Assembly: GCA_037102815.1 (NCBI GenBank)
Contig: BTPP01000005.1
Location: forward strand, 1,054,001 to 1,118,000
Direction of reading: 5' to 3'
Origin: Neurospora intermedia
Taxonomy: Eukaryota > Ascomycota > Sordariomycetes > Sordariales > Sordariaceae
DNA: 64,000 bases
The position numbers and the translations under genes are program-made. Below the pieces are notes generated by a model. The model was not told the DNA's origin. It worked only from the letters and a program-made list of their open reading frames with translations, and ran no database searches. Shown one piece after another: positions 37,989-49,099 of the stretch; the stretch's first letter is position 1; each line of letters begins with the position of its first letter.

Positions 37989-40900
37989 CTGATGTGGTTT
38001 GGAAGAGGAGTTTTGTTTAGAAAGATGAAGGTATCGCGAGGATGATGATGAAGCAAGAGAAGGAAAGAAAAGGAAAAAGTTGGGAGGCAGGAGGAGATTC
38101 TTGTACTATCTATTATCTGGTTTCCCAGCCGACTCCAGCTGCCCTGCTTGCGTCCAGTCTGGTTATCAGCCTGCCCCTGTGGTAATCCCCAGTCGGCAAG
38201 GAGGGGCAAAAGAGGAGGGGAGCTCCTCATCACCCCTGCTAACGCTCTCAATGCCTGCCAAATGTCACCGTGGTGGCATGAGCGACATAAATTTGGTTTG
38301 AGGGTGGGGTGGTCAATGGGTGGGTGGTTTCTGCTCGTTCCTTCCATCCCACCAGCCGCCTCCCATCGTGGTTGCATCATACGCTTTGCTCCATGGTGGG
38401 CTGTGGTGGTGGGACATGGTGGGATGAGGTGGGGCCACTCTCCAATGGCTTGGCGTGTAATGTTAGCGCAGTACTCGGCCGCGCCCTTGGCATGAAGAGA
38501 TTCCCATCCTTTTTTGCTTTGAAAGCCGCCGACAAGAGGCAACAATGAAACAAGCTCTTTGCCGGAGAATCCGTGATTTACGGTCACGCTATGTGCTTCA
38601 CGGGTTCCTTCTTTGTAATGCCAGCTGAAATGAGTCAACTCGAACATGTCGATGCTGACATTGCTGACTGCTCCAATTGCGAGCCTCGGCAAGTCCCCAA
38701 CAAGCAGCCAGAGGACTCCGTCACCGGGGCCGCGACGCCAGTCTCGTACCAGGCTAACGGGCCAGGCGCCGAAATACCCAGAGGATCACTTTTCTCATCG
38801 GGCCTTTGTTTGCTGGTAGAGAAAATCGGCAACGGGGATCAGGCTGGTTCTTTCCGTCTGGACTGTTTGGCTTATTTTCAAGCTATCGATAGTCTTGACA
38901 GCTTGAAATCGCTCATGCATCGCGTTACATGCCGTCCTCCGTCGGCGACTGATTATAACACCATAATCACCAGCATCGACATCAAAGGACAGCAATGGCA
39001 ACAACGTGTGTATACTACTAACAAGGACCTGCTCACCTGATACGGAGCATCCGGTACGGTACGGAGCGGAAAATGGAAAGCAAGACAGTCGGTAAGGAAG
39101 AAGACGGAATCCAACATGGTCATTATGGTGTGGGCTATGGGAATGCTTGGAGGCATTTGTCTCAAGACCGCCGACGACGGCGACAGTCTTCCCATTTTCG
39201 TCGTTTCCCCATCCGCCCCCCTCTCGCCGAGACCCTCAGTTCAAGCGGAGCTGCAGTCTGCACCGTCTCTTTCGACTGTCCACGCTGCCAGTTTCAAGAC
39301 ATCTGTTGGCCGCCGTCCATCCTCTCACGAATTTGTTAATTCATTCACTTTGTTTCTTGTGTCCTCTTGGACCAACAAAGTTTCTTATCGAAGCTCTCTT
39401 GATGACTGGATAGTAATTCGTCATGATCTTTCTCCCAAGTGGATTACATGGCCATAGCTCCCGTTCGGCAGCTCATCTGCTCCACTCCAATACATTTTGC
39501 TTGTTGGGCTTTGAGGGAAGGCTCACCAAGTTGAAGCCCTTCCCTGCTATTACTGCGCCACAAGTGAAGCCACAGCTAGAACAAAAAAACTCAACATCAA
39601 CCAAGTGAACAGCAGCCACACATCATACAATACCCAATCCTTAGTTCGTCCTGGTGTACCGACACATGCCAAGCCCGAGTGTCGGCGGGCTGGTTGGCTG
39701 GTTGGCTACGTACGATATCCAACATCAACAAAAACTGACACTTTCTCATTATTCCAGCTTGTGCCCTGCTAGACAACACCCTCGATGGAACGCGAACCAC
39801 AGTGGATCTGGGGAAAAGGCAAAAGGAACCACAACCGTCATCGCTCGGGCTTTACCGCAACTTTAACTTTGATATTGTGGACAAGGCGGGATCGCCTTCA
39901 CATCGGTTCGCGGGGTAGATGAGGAGCTATCCTTGACAGTTCGTGGGAACGGCGATTCATGCCCCTGGCTAACACTGGCCCAAAGCCGCCCAAAATGCAC
40001 CTATAACCCTGGCGAAACCCTGGCCCTTCGGCAACACCATTATCGTCGGGCCCCATTCACCGGAACGGTCCGGAGGAATGCTGCCAGCTTGGCTCGGTTC
40101 CCGACTCATGTTGGCGGTCCCTTTCCCCGGAATAGCCACATGCCCGGTAACGATCGATAGGCAAAGCCGCCTGCTCGCGGCATTGGCATTCATGCGCCCC
40201 GGATTTCGAGCTGTCAAGTAGCTGCAGCTGTCCAAAAGAAGGGTCCTCCTGGTCACCGTCCAGACCCTCACTTGACGTCACACAACATTGGCTGTTAGGA
40301 TGCGGCTAAGAGACTGCTGATACCCTATCACTTACACGTTCATGACAGTCGGCTAATGATATCGGATATGATGAGCAGACATAGGTATACAATCACTTGA
40401 GTCCTGGACAGTTCCCTACATCTCGATCCGGACAACATAAATTGATGATTATCATTACAACAAGAGAGGGTTTCAGAACAGCCTGGTCCAGCAAGGTCAT
40501 CTGTTGGTCTTCTCGGGATTCTCTTGCAGTATACCCGCGGATGCAATCGGGTCGCCGGATGTGCTCGGCCCATCCGCTTCCCCTTATCTGGAACACCACA
40601 CGATCACAAGACCAACATCGAACCGACGACAAGCGTTCGGAGCATCCGCCCTATCAGCTACGATGGATCTAGAACGCGTTGATGGACCTTGATGGCATGT
40701 CGTCCAGGGGAGATCAGCAAGATCTTCAGGTGTTCGGCCAAGAAAAGCAAGATCATTGTATACCCCTGACTGAAGTAAACAAAGCCTTGTCGAACCAGGC
40801 CGGCGGAACATGACACTCCTCAATTCCACAAAACAACATGACCAAAGTCTTCCTTTGGCTACTTACGAAATACACAACTTTCGGATTACACTGATGATAC

Positions 40901-41619
40901 GATTCATCTTGATGCATGGTGATGGTTTCAGGCTTTTGACCAAAGCTATACTCGCTGAGCGCACCCGCTGGAAGAAGTTCTTACACCCATGCGGTATCAA
41001 GGGCCGACTATGGACTGCACTCAGGTACCTTTCCGAACTGTGCATTGCACGGCGATTACATACCGCGGCCCGGCTGCATTACCTTTAGCTACCAGTACAA
41101 TATTGATGGAGTTATATGTTACTCCAACAAGCGTCGTTACACTTCCCGATTCGACGCGGCTCCCATAGTGCGATGGCCTTGGAAGACCTCTGAAATCTCT
41201 AAAGGATCCCTATACCGTTGGCGTTTATTCTTTTGTGCATTTGGCACATGAAATCGACATTTGGCTGTCCATCTTATGGGGTGATTGAGCAAGAAACTAC
41301 GAGTGTCTTGTCCGGAAGACTATCTGGCCGGGTCTGGCTGGAGCCAGACTGGATATCTGGCGCCCACAAAGGATAATCAATTGTACATGTTCGCTGCATC
41401 GAACCGGTAACTTGAAGGAGACGGCCGTCTTCATGTTGGCTTACAGGTACAGTACTCAGTTTTCGTTATGTCTCCTTGTTCCCCCGTGGGTCCAGACACT
41501 TGCCCCACACCAGTTCCCCCACGAACACTCTACTCTGTCTTTCCTAATGACGTTACTGCAGTAGTTTTGACATTTCCTTGCGTCTGTCCCCGCCTGTAAA
41601 GACTCGATGCTTGCAGAGT
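37989..41619. other. Promoter of gpd-1 and 3-kb gene-poor stretch
   Basis: The proximal part (37989-38600) is pyrimidine-rich on the gpd-1 strand and likely holds its promoter. From 38600 to 41619 I see only short frames without codon bias. No RNA gene or transposon is recognised. Confidence 0.5.
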
Positions 41620-42297
41620 TTACAAGTCGGGATCACTGTCTGTGTCAGGTTTGCTGACTCTGGCCTTCCGCTTCTCCCTCCCCTGGTTTACCTGTGTACC
41701 GCTCCCGTTCCCATTCATATTCTCCTCCCCGTCTCCATGCCCATTCTCGTTCTCGTCCACGTGCCTATTCTCGATACCAACCCCATCCTCACCAGCCTTC
41801 CCATAATCATCACCTTCCAAGCCCACATCCGTCCCTCTATCCGCTATCTTTGTCCCCATCTCCCTAAATTGCTCTGCGATCATCGCTATGAGCTGCCCTT
41901 CGGTCGCCATGTCGAGCGCTTTCCTCGTGAATATTTCGGTATTGTCGCCTTCGTCCAAGGCGGCTACGGTGTCTTCTAGCGCAATTAGTCGCTGGCAGAG
42001 GTCGCCTGTGATGATCTTGAGGTCATCGATGCGGTCCCAGATGTATTGGTAGAGGGAGGCGATTTCGGAGTAAGTTGGCTTGGGCTTGCTGGTGGTGGTG
42101 GTTGACTTTGCCGTATTTGACGGTAGGATTGGAGGGAGGGATTTGCTTCTGGTGATTCGTGGTGGGAGAGGGCTTGGTGGCTTGGGTTGGGAATTGAGGA
42201 GGAGGGGGGCTGGCGATGGAGGGGGTGGAGACAGTGAGGGTGATGTAGCTGGATGGAGTCTCTCACTTTGAGAGCCGTTAGGACCTGGGCTAGTCAT
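41620..42297 (-). CDS. Hypothetical protein with a helical core, 225 aa
   Basis: Not recognised. The start is the ATG at 42297 (context CGCAAATGACT); the frame is open further upstream but without an ATG. Residues 1-77 are Pro/Ser-rich and disordered. Residues of about 78-120 form an amphipathic helical, probably coiled-coil segment (YSEIASLYQYIWDRIDDLK and LCQRLIALEDTVAALDE). A second helix, LDMATEGQLIAMIAEQFREMG, follows. The tail is acidic and Asn/Gly-rich, ending in a basic KRKAR and DTDSDPD. Codon choice is moderately Neurospora-like. Its closest neighbour is a 3.6-kb gene-poor stretch before gpd-1. Confidence 0.55.
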   Translation of the reverse strand: MTSPGPNGSQSERLHPATSPSLSPPPPSPAPLLLNSQPKPPSPLPPRITRSKSLPPILPSNTAKSTTTTSKPKPTYSEIASLYQYIWDRIDDLKIITGDLCQRLIALEDTVAALDEGDNTEIFTRKALDMATEGQLIAMIAEQFREMGTKIADRGTDVGLEGDDYGKAGEDGVGIENRHVDENENGHGDGEENMNGNGSGTQVNQGREKRKARVSKPDTDSDPDL

Positions 42298-44230
42298 TTG
42301 CGAGGAGAGGGGAATGAAAAAAAGAAAAATTGTTAGGGTGCGGCGAGAGTTTGGGCGTTGCGGTTGGCTATAGGCACTGTTGGAGAATACTTTCAAGTTA
42401 AGTTCCACTGATGTGCGCGATACTGACTATCAGCACGTTTCATATAGTAACATGAAATCACCCATTCATCTCAAAGAACGTACTAGAGTATACTCGTTTT
42501 CTCAAGACAAGTCAGTTGCATCTACAATCGTCGGCCTCATTCTGCTGCCTCAGCTTGATGCGATCCCAAGATTTCAAACGGCCCCCCACAAGCGTAGTTT
42601 TCTGTGGCCGCCATGTACAAACTACTGGAGCAAAGCATTATTGTCACGGAAAAGCATGGACAATCTCATACATTTAGGTATATCTCTTTCCATTTTATAG
42701 TCTTGAATGATGACCCTGCCTATCTCATTTTCCACTTTCCATTGAAAGCGTGAATATACCGTGATCGACGAGGTGGACTCTTCCTTTCTGTATTTAATTG
42801 ATGGCCCAATTTTCTCATCAACTTTGCTCCTATTCCCGGGCGGCTACCGCAGCAGCGACCGTGAACACGCGGCACAACATCCAAATGCCATTAACACCCT
42901 CAAACAATGGCGGCGACGACAACAACGACGGCCATAACAGCACCAGCATCAAAATGGAACGGACAAAGGAAGCGTAAAATGTCAAGGATATTTATTGTTA
43001 AGGCTATGGGAAGATATGCAAGATAGGAATTTAGGATGGCGATCATGACACCAAGAGCAGAGCAGGTATTGAGCACGGAACCATACCTAACAGAAGCATT
43101 GGGAAGAAGAGGAGGAAGAGGAAGATACCTATTGATAGTCATCAATATGTTGATCCATTCATTGTTCCCAAATGGCTACCAATACAGCTGGAGCAAGAAG
43201 TCTCGCTGGACACTCAACAAAGATGAATGAACAAACTCAAGCACACACATCGATATGTCATGTCATGTCACGAAAGCTATCGGAGCAAAATGTGAATCAT
43301 GCAACTCATGATTTTGGACAACTACCATAATAGCTAGCTTCCGAACCATATCACCACTTCTCTCTCGCCAATCCGCTGAGGGGTTTTTTTTTTCTGTTTC
43401 TACCCTACCCTCTCCCGCATTCATAAACCATCACTCCAACTTGATAGAGTTGATGCTTGAGAGAGAGAGCACCTAGCGAATTTTTCCAAGAGAAGAGAGA
43501 TCGCCTCCCACGCCACGTAAGGTGAAGAAGCATCAATTATGTATCATGTTTTGGTGTGCTCGTCGTGAGCTGCTCATATGATCATAACACTCGTAGCCTT
43601 GTAACGTCATAACCGTTCGTATCTGTTTATCCATGAATCCCTTGTCGACGAAAAAAAAAAGAGAAAGGAAACAGCGCTTGAAAAATGCATGATGGGTATC
43701 TCGGGGTATCTCGGGGTATCATCCTTCCTACTCCTTCCAAGTGCCATGTGCCAAGTGCCATGTGCCAAGTGCCAAATCAGAAATATGTAAACCCTGTCCG
43801 AAACCAAAGGGACTGCTGTTGCCATGAAGCTTTACTTTGTGCTGCTGTTGTACTAATCAGCACTGCCAATCATGAACTGACTGCCACTTTGTAAGTTTAA
43901 TGAAAACAGGTAAGGAAATGAAATAAAGGAAATCGTATCCGTTTGTCGATCTGTTTGCCGACTTTATCTGTTTGTTGATCTGTTGTCAACTGGTTGTGTG
44001 CCGATACTTTGTGTGGTCGGTACATTAGACCAAACCACATGTTTGTTGTTGTTGTTGTTACTTTTTGGCTGTTGCTGGCTTTTGAAATCATCCAATCGCC
44101 AAATTTTCTGGCGCTTGACTAGGAGACAATGTTCTTGCTTTTGTCAAAGGAGACAGCTGCTCTTCCAACACTCCCTCTACATTGCAGAACAGAAATCGTT
44201 TCACCCCTCAAGTTCAAGCTCCAAAATCAT
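42298..44230. other. 1.9-kb intergenic region with short tandem repeats
   Basis: The promoter of the 225-residue gene and the 3' flank of the Gln/Asn-rich gene. It holds GGGGTATCTC repeats (43694-43722) and alternating GTGCCAAGTGCCAT units (43740-43775). No gene is seen. Confidence 0.5.
43740..43775 (+). repeat. Tandem GTGCCAAGTGCCAT repeat
   Basis: About five short GTGCCAT/GTGCCAA units in a row, in non-coding DNA. Confidence 0.85.
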
Positions 44231-46900
44231 CTACTCATCCTCCTCCATCTCAGCCAACTGAACCGGGTTCTCACCCTTCTTCCACTGCTCGAACCAAGCC
44301 TTGGTGGTGAGAGTACCGAAGAACGGACGCAGCGCGAGCAGATTCTCCTCAGCTGTCTTCCAACTCTCCCAACGAAAACCGCCAGGAATCTCGTCGTAAT
44401 GACCGCAGGCGAACAGACCGCTGCTGTGAACCAGGTTGATGAAGTACTCCAGATGGCTCACGTCGCGCTCGGTACCACTGCCTGTCGGTGACAAATTGAA
44501 TCGGGCGATGATCTCACGATTGTCGGGAATGAAACGAGGGCTGGATTCGGGAATGGGATTGATGACGATGTCGCTGCTGGCACTGAGGATGGCGAAACTG
44601 CTGGTCTTGTCGGTATTGGTGCCATTGCTGTTGCTGGCCGCAGGCGATGAGGTTAACAAGGGAGCAGGGGCTGGGACAGGGGACGAGGAGGTCTGCGCTG
44701 GGTCTTGGACAGGCAATGGGTCGTGAGAGGACGATGGGCTGCGCTCGGTCGGAAGACTAGAGGTAGTGAAACCAAAGGCGATGGCGGCTTCACTGAGCTG
44801 AACAGGGCGGCGGGGAGCCGGGGCGTAAGGGTCGTCGTCATCATCGTTGTTTCGCTCGTTGACTTCGTCGTCATCAAGCAGGGTGAGGAGTCGTCCCTCG
44901 ATGTCGTAAGCAGGCTCAAACTCCTCCTGAATGGGAGCCGGCTGCTCAATGGCGGCCTGCTGTTGAAAGAGATCTTGTTGCTGAACAGGGGCAGGCTGCT
45001 GTTGATCAAAAGACTGCTGCTGAGAGAACTCTTGTTGCTCTACGACAGGCTGTTGCTGAACATGAGCAGGTTGCTGCTGAGCAAAGTTCTGTTGCTGAGC
45101 GAGAGGCTGTTGTTGCGCAGTGGGAGACTGCTGCTGAACCGGAATCTCCCTGGGCGTCGAGACAAACTCTAGGAAGGCAGGCATGATATTGGCGGGAATC
45201 AGGTAGAAGGCGCGGTCCTCAAAGACGTACATGGTGCGAGGGGAGTTGAGACCGGTACCCGCGCCTTTTCCGAGACCGAACTTGGCCGAGGAGGCCGACT
45301 TGGACAATCTGCCCTTGGCCTTGGCCTTCTTCGACACTTTCCTCTTCTTAGCCGGGGTGTCGCTGGCATTTGGCGTGCGAGTCGAGTTGCCGCGCTTACG
45401 CTTTTTGGGAGGACTGGTGGGCTCAGGGGTGGCCACGTTGTTCAGTTGGGCCTGCTGTTCTGTGTCAGTCAACCTATCGAAAATATTGGGAATGGCAATG
45501 CTTACCTGTTTGGCTTGCTTCATGGCGTTGAGTTTAGCATTTTCCTGGTTGAGGAAGATGACAAGTGGGTCGTTCTCGATGCCGTTGCTGGCAGGGGCAG
45601 GCGCAACAAAAGGGTCATTGTCGAAAAGATGGTTGTTGGCAGGAGGAGGCGCACTTCCTTCTACGGGAATACCCTGGAAGATCGCATTGCTGGCAAGAGT
45701 AGGGTCAAAGAGAGGGTCGTTTTCTCTGACATTGTTGGCAGCAGGAGGCGCATATCCTTTTACAGGAGCATCTTGGGAGATCGCATTGCTGGCAGGAGCA
45801 GGCACATTTTCGCTCGCGGGAACACGCTGGGGGATCGAATCGCTGAAGTTGCGAAGGGGGGCATCGAGATTATACTCATAGTCCTGGGGGAGGAGCTCAG
45901 CTCCCCAGAGATACTCACCGATGGTAGCTTCGTCTCGGTGACCGTTGTCGACTGCCTCGGAATCGACAATCTGCTCGTTGTTGGTAGGAGTCTTATTTTT
46001 CCTGGCTCTCTTCGTAGGACGTTTTGCGGCAGGTTTCTTTGGCAAAGAGGCCCTTTTCTTAGCCGACTTCTTGGGCGGGGAGGGTTGAGGTTGCTGAGGA
46101 GGGGATGGTGTTGTGGGAACGTGAGGAGAGCCTTGGTACTGGGCATGCCCTGGGTTTGGGAAAGGTTGATGTTCGTGAACATTATGCAGGTTCTCTGGTG
46201 CGACGCTGAGAGCCTGCTGCTGGGGATTCTCAAACGATGAGGCAAATGATGCGAAGGGATCGATCTGGCCATAGGTGGCACCTTGCGATGCTTGACCAAA
46301 GGCAACGTTGTGGCCCGTGAGATCAAAGTCGTCGCCCGTCAGATCAACGAAGTTCTGATGATTCTCGCTCGCAGGAGCGAAAGATGCCGACAAGTCACCA
46401 AAGTTGTTGTTTTCGACTCCCCAGCCAGCTGAGAAGTCTTGGACAGGAGAGGTGTTGAAAGAGCTTTGTGAATCACCAGCGTTGCCAGCGGGAGCCGTGT
46501 TAAAATTGTTGAGCGAGTCCGTGACGGGAGTGGTGTTGGGAGAGTTGTTGAAAGAGTTCTGCGGAGTCGCAGCGGGAGTGGTGGTGAAAGAGTTGTGCGA
46601 GTTCTGGACAGGAGTGTTGTTGTTGAAGAGACCATGCGAATTATCGGCAGGCGGAGTCATCAAAGACACTGACGAGTTGGCACGGCTCTGGTGGGCAACT
46701 TGCGACGTCTGATCATGGAAGAGGTTCTCGGATGGCCAGTTGACGGCATTCTGAGAAATGACGTTCTGCTGCTGCTGCTGAACCTGGAGATCGCCAAAGT
46801 TGTCGAAGTTGAAATCGTCATTGGCAGACACCATCAAAGCCTGATCAAGGTCAAAGTCCTCGAGGTTCAAATCACCCAGCGGGCTGTTTGAAGTTCCCAT
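44231..46900 (-). CDS. Gln/Asn-rich nuclear protein, 872 aa after splicing
   Basis: Not recognised. The ATG at 46900 is in a good context (GCCATGG). Exons 46900-45506 and 45454-44231 flank a probable 51-nt intron; unspliced, the frame stays open and gives 889 aa. The first ~270 residues are Asn/Gln/Ser-rich and prion-like (many NNSF/NNF and QQQ words). Next are basic clusters typical of nuclear signals (KKSAKKRASLPKKPAAKRPTK at about 275-295, KKRKRGN, AKKRKVSKKAKAK). Between them lie three diverged ~35-residue repeats containing ASNAI-PV-G-APP-ANN. A second Gln-rich block of QQQ spaced by 4-6 residues is encoded at 44950-45150. The C-terminal ~110 residues look ordered (FRWESWKTAEENLLALRPFFGTL). 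An in-frame TAG separates it from another Gln-rich frame immediately upstream. Confidence 0.8.
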   Translation of the reverse strand: MGTSNSPLGDLNLEDFDLDQALMVSANDDFNFDNFGDLQVQQQQQNVISQNAVNWPSENLFHDQTSQVAHQSRANSSVSLMTPPADNSHGLFNNNTPVQNSHNSFTTTPAATPQNSFNNSPNTTPVTDSLNNFNTAPAGNAGDSQSSFNTSPVQDFSAGWGVENNNFGDLSASFAPASENHQNFVDLTGDDFDLTGHNVAFGQASQGATYGQIDPFASFASSFENPQQQALSVAPENLHNVHEHQPFPNPGHAQYQGSPHVPTTPSPPQQPQPSPPKKSAKKRASLPKKPAAKRPTKRARKNKTPTNNEQIVDSEAVDNGHRDEATIGEYLWGAELLPQDYEYNLDAPLRNFSDSIPQRVPASENVPAPASNAISQDAPVKGYAPPAANNVRENDPLFDPTLASNAIFQGIPVEGSAPPPANNHLFDNDPFVAPAPASNGIENDPLVIFLNQENAKLNAMKQAKQVSIAIPNIFDRLTDTEQQAQLNNVATPEPTSPPKKRKRGNSTRTPNASDTPAKKRKVSKKAKAKGRLSKSASSAKFGLGKGAGTGLNSPRTMYVFEDRAFYLIPANIMPAFLEFVSTPREIPVQQQSPTAQQQPLAQQQNFAQQQPAHVQQQPVVEQQEFSQQQSFDQQQPAPVQQQDLFQQQAAIEQPAPIQEEFEPAYDIEGRLLTLLDDDEVNERNNDDDDDPYAPAPRRPVQLSEAAIAFGFTTSSLPTERSPSSSHDPLPVQDPAQTSSSPVPAPAPLLTSSPAASNSNGTNTDKTSSFAILSASSDIVINPIPESSPRFIPDNREIIARFNLSPTGSGTERDVSHLEYFINLVHSSGLFACGHYDEIPGGFRWESWKTAEENLLALRPFFGTLTTKAWFEQWKKGENPVQLAEMEEDE
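45455..45505 (-). other. Probable 51-nt in-frame intron
   Basis: Donor CAG|GTAAGC, a TTGACTGAC branch-like sequence and acceptor GAACAG. The length is divisible by three and holds no stop codon, so retention would add 17 residues (VSIAIPNIF and following) to an otherwise Gln-rich junction. Confidence 0.7.
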
Positions 46901-46909
46901 GGCATTCTC

Positions 46910-47314
46910 CTAGATGCCATGGGGACTCAATTGCTGCTGAGTCTTGAACTCAAAAGAGTTGTTGATGATGTCAGGGTGAATGGCTCCCTGCTGCCAGTTC
47001 ATCTGCGCCTGTTGGGGTTGATACATAACCTTCTGGGGTTGTTGGAAGTTGTTGCCATGCTGCTGGGGGTTCTGAAAGACTTGGGCAGGCTGTTGAGGAG
47101 ACTGTGACTGTCCAAAGTACTGCTGAGGGAGATCGCTCTCCTGGAAGGTTTGCGCAAAGACCCGACGCTGTCCGCGGTGCGGGGCCTGCTGGACTGGTGA
47201 AGGCATCTGCATCTGGTAGTTGCCAGGCTGCATGAATTGATTCTGAGGTTGAGGTCCTCCAAATTGCTGCTGAGGCAATTGGCCTTGCTGGAATTGCTGC
47301 GGATGCTGCTGCAT
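46910..47314 (-). CDS. Gln-rich 134-residue upstream frame, in phase with the 872-aa frame
   Basis: The frame starts MQQHPQQFQQG at the ATG at 47314 (context TCGCAATGC) and ends with TAG at 46910-46912. Three codons (GAG AAT GCC) then lead into the ATG of the large Gln/Asn-rich gene in the same reading frame. Composition (QQ, PQQ, NNFQQP) and codon choice match the downstream frame, so the two look like one ~1000-residue protein cut by a single stop. Possibilities are a recent nonsense mutation, a sequencing error, stop readthrough, or a genuine long upstream ORF on a bicistronic transcript. I see no splice pair that removes the TAG. The open frame continues upstream of 47314 but resembles leader sequence. 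Confidence 0.6.
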   Translation of the reverse strand: MQQHPQQFQQGQLPQQQFGGPQPQNQFMQPGNYQMQMPSPVQQAPHRGQRRVFAQTFQESDLPQQYFGQSQSPQQPAQVFQNPQQHGNNFQQPQKVMYQPQQAQMNWQQGAIHPDIINNSFEFKTQQQLSPHGI

Positions 47315-48370
47315 TGCGAGAATGTTGTACGATGTCGCAAAAGGTGGCGAGTTAAAGCAGAAAATGCGACGAGGAATTGGGGAGGAGTATGGAGAGACAG
47401 TTACTGTAGAAAGGCAGTGAAGAGAGTTGAGGGAATCAATTGGGATTCGAAATGGCGATTGAATGGGTGGTGGAAAAGTTGAGATGGTTGGTGGTGGTCG
47501 AGTTTGGGTCCAAGTGGTTGGTGATGGATGAAGCGAGGAAGAAGTTTGGGAGAAGAGAGGAGGGGTCGGGGCCGGGTTGAAATAGAAAAAAATTTCTGTG
47601 TGCCCTGTGCAGAAATTTTGCGTGGAGCCTGCGGTCAAGTTGATGTTGGAAATGGTGTTGAGGCCAAAGTGAGTTGAAGGTGAGGTGGTGGTGAGAAGTG
47701 ATGGGTTGGTGATGTTGAAGCCGACGGCTGACCCGAAGAGTGTCGTGATATCAAACTCGCACACATTGGCGGCACAGCTGGAATAAAAGGTAGTGGCTCC
47801 ACATGCTTTGACTTGAGCTAATCATCATCCAATTTTTAGGGACAGACTCTTCACTTTGTAAGTCGAAGAAGAATATGTTATTGCAAGAGTCGCTATTTCG
47901 CTAATTGTGATATCAAAAGATGAAAGAAAGTCTACTCGATCCACCATCGTTGTCCATCTACTCCATTTGATGGCTTCCTGGCTATCAGTGACAGCTTGCG
48001 AAATATATCCATGGTATCGTGCCTCTTCCATCCCAAATCAAAGAAGAAAAAACCACCCAGAAACCCCAAAGCCCAGATCAGTCGTCCTCCGGGAGACTAC
48101 CTCGAGATACAAGGTTGGCCGGCCGTGCCTTGGCACTTAGAAGCATTCACTGTGCTTCCCGGCGAGGAATTCTCGTTCCTCCTCTTACGTTACCGTTGAG
48201 AAACAGAAACAGACCCCTTTTCGTTCCCGCTTTTCCACCCCCAACACACAAGCGTTCAGTTCGCACTGCCAACACGACCCACACTCAAGACCCCAGAGAC
48301 AGACAGCATATCGAGGAAAAGATTCTGTTTAGTTTCTTCCTCGCCTCCGTTACCTTGCCCGCAGTTCGCT
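47315..48370. other. Leader and intergenic region
   Basis: Probable 5' leader and promoter of the Gln-rich unit (47315-47800) and the 3' flank of the AT-hook gene. No gene is seen. Confidence 0.45.
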
Positions 48371-49099
48371 CTAGGAAGAGGCCATCTCGACATATCGGTC
48401 GCCGAACAAGTCGTCCTCGTCCTCGACGTCGTCGTTTTGGTCTCGGTCCTGACTGCGTTCCGCGCTGTCAGGCATCGGTTCGCTCTGGTCCTTAAACCGG
48501 GCGGATGGCACCGATGCTTTGACGAGGGAAGGTTGAAGAATGGGCGGAGGCAAGGTCTTCCTAGAGCGGGCCGCCGCCTCGAGACGCTGTCCAAAGTAGT
48601 CGGTCGAGGAGCCCGTGGAGCCGTTGACGGGATCTTGTTGGCCGACTGGCGAAGGCTCTTGAGGTAGCACTGGCTGTTGTGCCGCTTCTGCCTGCGCTTG
48701 CTGTTGTCCAGGTTTGGGTCTGTTCTTACTACCCTTCGGCCTCCCCGGACTCCGCTTCTTTGGAGGGCCGCCCTCCGGATCGTTGGAGGAAGCTGTTGTT
48801 GCTTGTCCTCCACCGTTCTCCGGATCAGCGGTAGGTCTCTTTCTCTTCCGGCTGGTCTCCTTTTTGGGGGCTTGGGGAGGTTTAGCTGTCTTGCGCGGTT
48901 TGCGGGGCTTGGGCGCTTTCTTCTTCGCGTCGTTCTCATCCCTCAATGCTAACCACGCAAGACGCTCTGCCTCCCTTTGGGCCTTCTGCTCCGGCGTCGT
49001 GGTTTCCTCTTCCCTCGCCACGTTCCGTACGGACTCTTCTCGAAGAGCGAGCCATTGAGCGTAGACCTTATCTTGCGAGTCTTCCGAAGACGAAGACAT
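48371..49099 (-). CDS. AT-hook-containing basic nuclear protein, 242 aa
   Basis: The start is the ATG at 49099 (MSSSSEDSQ). A Trp-containing motif appears twice: QWLALREE at residues 15-22 and AWLALRDEN at 48-56. Basic clusters follow (KKKAPKPRKPRKTAK at 59-73, RKRKRP at 84-89). A canonical AT-hook core, GRP, sits in RSPGRPKGSKNR at 116-127, which suggests binding in the minor groove of AT-rich DNA. The C-terminal half is Gln/Pro-rich, then acidic (QNDDVEDEDDLFGD). I do not recognise a family beyond the AT-hook. In Neurospora one known AT-hook protein (CHAP) belongs to the same HCHC complex as HDA-1, but CHAP is a different, zinc-finger-bearing protein and no link is claimed. Confidence 0.75.
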   Translation of the reverse strand: MSSSSEDSQDKVYAQWLALREESVRNVAREEETTTPEQKAQREAERLAWLALRDENDAKKKAPKPRKPRKTAKPPQAPKKETSRKRKRPTADPENGGGQATTASSNDPEGGPPKKRSPGRPKGSKNRPKPGQQQAQAEAAQQPVLPQEPSPVGQQDPVNGSTGSSTDYFGQRLEAAARSRKTLPPPILQPSLVKASVPSARFKDQSEPMPDSAERSQDRDQNDDVEDEDDLFGDRYVEMASS

